From: Deltaproteobacteria bacterium
Lineage (GTDB): Bacteria; Desulfobacterota; Syntrophia; Syntrophales; Smithellaceae
Assembly: GCA_022710585.1 (NCBI GenBank)
Contig: JAKLGV010000020.1
Coordinates: 1 to 54,668 of the forward strand
Length of the DNA: 54,668 bases
Direction of reading: 5' to 3'
Part shown: piece after piece, positions 53,026 to 54,668 of the stretch
Layout: each line of letters starts with the position of its first letter
Numbering within the stretch: the first letter of the stretch is position 1
The notes under the pieces: model-generated
Databases searched by the model: none
What the model saw: only the letters and a program-made list of their open reading frames with translations
What the model was told of the DNA's origin: nothing
Translations under genes and position numbers: made by a program

Positions 53026-54285
53026 CTACGTAAACAGCCGATGTGAGGGAACAGCCCATATCCCCGGTGAAGCAATCCGTTTGATTTCATTCCCTGCGTA
53101 AATGACCAGTCCCCCGCGCCATCTTTTGCCGATGACGGAGGCAATCTCTTTCAATCCGGTAGTATCCTTGGCGGCCAGCATCTTGCGTGATTTGATTTCC
53201 ATACCGATAACCCCTGCCGGCGATTCAAGAATAACATCCACTTCCAGACCGGAACGCGTGCGGTAAAAATACAAATCCCCCTCATGTCCCATCGTTTTCA
53301 TCCACTTCAGCAGCTCAGACACCACCATGGATTCATAGATTGATCCGACAGCCGCTTCCTGCATACCCGATAGATAGCGGAGCAAACCCGTATCCAGCCA
53401 GTAAATCTTGGGCGTTTTGATAACGGTACTCGTCAGATTGGAATAATACGGGGGCAGAACAATCGTCTGGTAAGAAAGACGAAGATACTCCAGATAGCGC
53501 CGGGCGGTATCGACACTGACGGCGGCATCTCTGGCCAGTTCCGTGTAATTCAACAAACAACCGGAGCGCAGCGCCGCAAGGCGCTGAAACTTCCTGAAAG
53601 GCAGCAAATCATCCAGGCGGGCGAGATCCGCCACATCGCGTTCCAGATACGTGTATTCATAATCCTTCAGCCATTGGCGGCGGTCATTCTCAGAGAGCGC
53701 CGTCAAAGCCGGCATACCGCCCCACTTCAGCAGGTAATCCTGAGCTCGCTGACGCATCGCGTTTTCATCGTCCAGCAGCACGCCCGGTTGATCGCCCAAA
53801 ATATCATCACAATGCATCGCGGTAAAGAGACTGTCCACAAGCGGGTCTTTTCTCAGCGGTGTCGCCGAGTCGTTCAGAATTTCACACATCATCAGCGGCC
53901 AAAGCTCATAAATCGAAACGCGACCCGCCAGCGTTTCTCTGATCTTCTTCAGGAGAAGAATCTGGCTGGACCCCAATAAAATAGAAAAAGACAGCGCGCC
54001 GTCATCAAAAGCGAACTTAACCTTTTCGAAAACGACAGGTTCTTTTTGGGCCTCATCAATGACCGCCGCTCCGATATCGCGAGCCCAGAGAGACGATGAA
54101 ATACCGCGCACCGCTTCACGATTTTCCGGCGCGTCTAAATTAAGATAACGCAGATTGGAATACCTTGTTTTTGATAAAGTCGTCTTACCGGTCTGGCGCG
54201 CACCGGTTAAAAGCACCAGAGACCGCTTATCAGACGGAGGCAGCCTTTTTTCTAAAACACGATATAGCTGTATATTGTTTTTCAT
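53026..54285 (-). CDS. AAA_14/DUF4143 ATPase
   Basis: A 419-residue ATPase of the widespread AAA_14-DUF4143 type. Walker A is LLTGARQTGKTTL (near 25-37), Walker B AAVIDEAQKEP, and sensor LLGSSQILLLKKI. The C-terminal DUF4143 part includes FRKFQRLAALRSGCLLNYTE, a winged-helix-like region, and FYRTRSGLEVDVILE, similar to restriction-endonuclease-fold cores (E-V-D-V). Biological role unclear; it is often accessory DNA. It sits in repeat-rich DNA and may be on a mobile segment. Promoter TTGACA-N17-TAAATT lies immediately upstream. Confidence 0.88.
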   Translation of the reverse strand: MKNNIQLYRVLEKRLPPSDKRSLVLLTGARQTGKTTLSKTRYSNLRYLNLDAPENREAVRGISSSLWARDIGAAVIDEAQKEPVVFEKVKFAFDDGALSFSILLGSSQILLLKKIRETLAGRVSIYELWPLMMCEILNDSATPLRKDPLVDSLFTAMHCDDILGDQPGVLLDDENAMRQRAQDYLLKWGGMPALTALSENDRRQWLKDYEYTYLERDVADLARLDDLLPFRKFQRLAALRSGCLLNYTELARDAAVSVDTARRYLEYLRLSYQTIVLPPYYSNLTSTVIKTPKIYWLDTGLLRYLSGMQEAAVGSIYESMVVSELLKWMKTMGHEGDLYFYRTRSGLEVDVILESPAGVIGMEIKSRKMLAAKDTTGLKEIASVIGKRWRGGLVIYAGNEIKRIASPGIWAVPSHRLFT

Positions 54286-54293
54286 TATCGTAT

Positions 54294-54322
54294 AATTTAC
54301 AGGATTATAATCGATATGTCAA
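54294..54322 (-). promoter_or_regulatory. Promoter of the AAA_14/DUF4143 gene
   Basis: TTGACA (54322-54317), 17-bp spacer, TAAATT (54299-54294). The -10 lies only 8 nt before the ATG at 54285, so the transcript may be leaderless. Confidence 0.45.
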
Positions 54323-54361
54323 TCAAAAATTCATCCCCGAAGCAAAGCGGATGGTTCTGCC

Positions 54362-54466
54362 GGTTCAGGATTGCATCCTGAATCAGAACATTGCATAAAC
54401 ATTGCGAAGTTCCATAGCGGAAACCGTGTGAAAAAAATGGAGCCGGCAAAATGCCCGCTCCAGCAA
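54362..54466. repeat. Paired-hairpin element, copy 2
   Basis: TTCAGGATTGCATCCTGAATCAG and GGAGCCGGC...GCCCGCTCCAGCAA match the hairpins at 51870-51942; the loop between them is longer here (54388-54438). Confidence 0.7.
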
Positions 54467-54482
54467 AAAGTCTTTTTCTAAC

Positions 54483-54510
54483 CTTGAACGTAGAACTTAG
54501 AACATTGAAC
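54483..54510. repeat. TTGAAC heptad array 3
   Basis: Four phased units: CTTGAAC, GTAGAAC, TTAGAAC, ATTGAAC. The 20 bp before and into it (54472-54491) are identical to 52106-52125. Confidence 0.8.
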
Positions 54511-54573
54511 TTTGGTTTCCCTTCAGCCCACTTTCCTTAACTACTTAAATCTTAAAACTTAACTGTTGAATGC

Positions 54574-54614
54574 CAAGACATCGTGGACAGTTTTTGTGCC
54601 AGGACATCGTGGAC
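54574..54614. repeat. Two direct repeats, possible insertion-sequence end
   Basis: CCAAGACATCGTGGACA (54574-54590) and CCAGGACATCGTGGACA (54598-54614) are 24 bp apart. Repeats of this type often mark the ends of IS481- or IS3-like elements. No transposase is visible in full. Confidence 0.4.
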
Positions 54615-54641
54615 ACTCAAGGTTAATTAACGCAGTTTGTA

Positions 54642-54668
54642 ATGAAATTCCTCGACCTGGATTTTATC
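54642..54668 (+). CDS. Start of an ORF cut by the window edge, possible transposase
   Basis: ATG at 54642 opens a frame (MKFLDLDFI) with no stop before the end. Its place just after the paired direct repeats suggests a transposase, but only nine codons are visible, too few for identification. Confidence 0.25.

Larger units (their letters stand above)
54286..54641. other. Intergenic region, 356 bp, repeat-rich
   Basis: It holds the ATPase promoter, the paired-hairpin element (54362-54466), heptad array 3 (54483-54510) and the two ACATCGTGGACA motifs (54574-54614). No complete gene is seen. Confidence 0.65.

Noticed and set aside
53026..54285. DUF4143 ATPase as part of a defence or toxin system
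   Set aside because: These ATPases are common solitary accessory genes; no toxin, nuclease or partner gene is adjacent.

Overview
The window looks like chromosomal DNA of an anaerobic, syntrophy-type deltaproteobacterium (Syntrophales/Smithella-like). This is inferred from gene content: a membrane pyrophosphatase, a phenylacetate-CoA-type ligase, an ADP-forming acyl-CoA synthetase, iron-sulfur proteins, the AmmeMemoRadiSam trio, HEAT/HD-GYP signalling proteins, a DisA_N-type diadenylate cyclase next to ClpB, and the order ispE-tRNA-prs-rplY-pth. No rRNA or species marker is present, so the assignment is tentative.

Region 1 (1-8.6 kb, all minus strand): a CoA-ester/redox cluster. It runs from a small ArsC/Spx-family gene at the top, through a DUF3783-like protein, an ADP-forming acyl-CoA synthetase alpha chain, a lipoprotein, a PaaK-type CoA ligase, a geranylgeranyl-reductase-family flavoprotein, a stand-alone HisF, a phosphoesterase and a cysteine-rich 2x[4Fe-4S] protein. 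The ArsC/Spx gene has an in-frame TGA exactly where the family has its catalytic cysteine. A two-part SECIS-like hairpin follows it, so it is very probably a selenoprotein that ordinary gene calling truncates. This is the strongest novel signal in the window.

Region 2 (8.6-16.4 kb): mixed small genes: YjbQ, coiled-coil proteins with Lys-rich tails, a PilZ-like protein, signal peptidase I, a universal stress protein, Adhesin_E-like and amphi-Trp proteins, a UbiB-like kinase, and one of two DUF2378-like paralogues. Region 3 (16.5-21.4 kb): a tight operon of radical SAM enzyme, fused Memo-AMMECR1 protein and a membrane spermidine-synthase-like protein. The first two carry apparent export signals, which is unusual. 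Region 4 (21.4-26.4 kb): an ABC exporter (ATPase, FtsX-type permease, LolA-like periplasmic protein) whose fourth gene, probably an outer-membrane barrel, is a multiply broken pseudogene.

Region 5 (26.6-34.5 kb, plus strand): a TPR lipoprotein and then a signalling operon of a HEAT-repeat protein, an HD-GYP protein, a large protein ending in a divergent class III cyclase-like domain, and a second membrane spermidine-synthase-like protein. Region 6 (34.6-44.4 kb, minus): housekeeping genes hppA, pth, rplY, prs, tRNA-Gln(UUG), ispE, a DUF1844 gene, clpB and a diadenylate-cyclase-like gene. Region 7 (44.6-48.5 kb): a PAS-LuxR regulator, sigma-32 (rpoH) and two outer-membrane proteins. Region 8 (48.7-54.7 kb, minus): surface-polysaccharide genes (WecA-like, nucleotidyltransferase, WecG/TagA) and an AAA/DUF4143 ATPase, embedded in repeat-rich spacers (7-bp-period TTGAAC arrays, paired hairpin elements, REP-like palindromes). 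The right edge may be the start of an insertion sequence.
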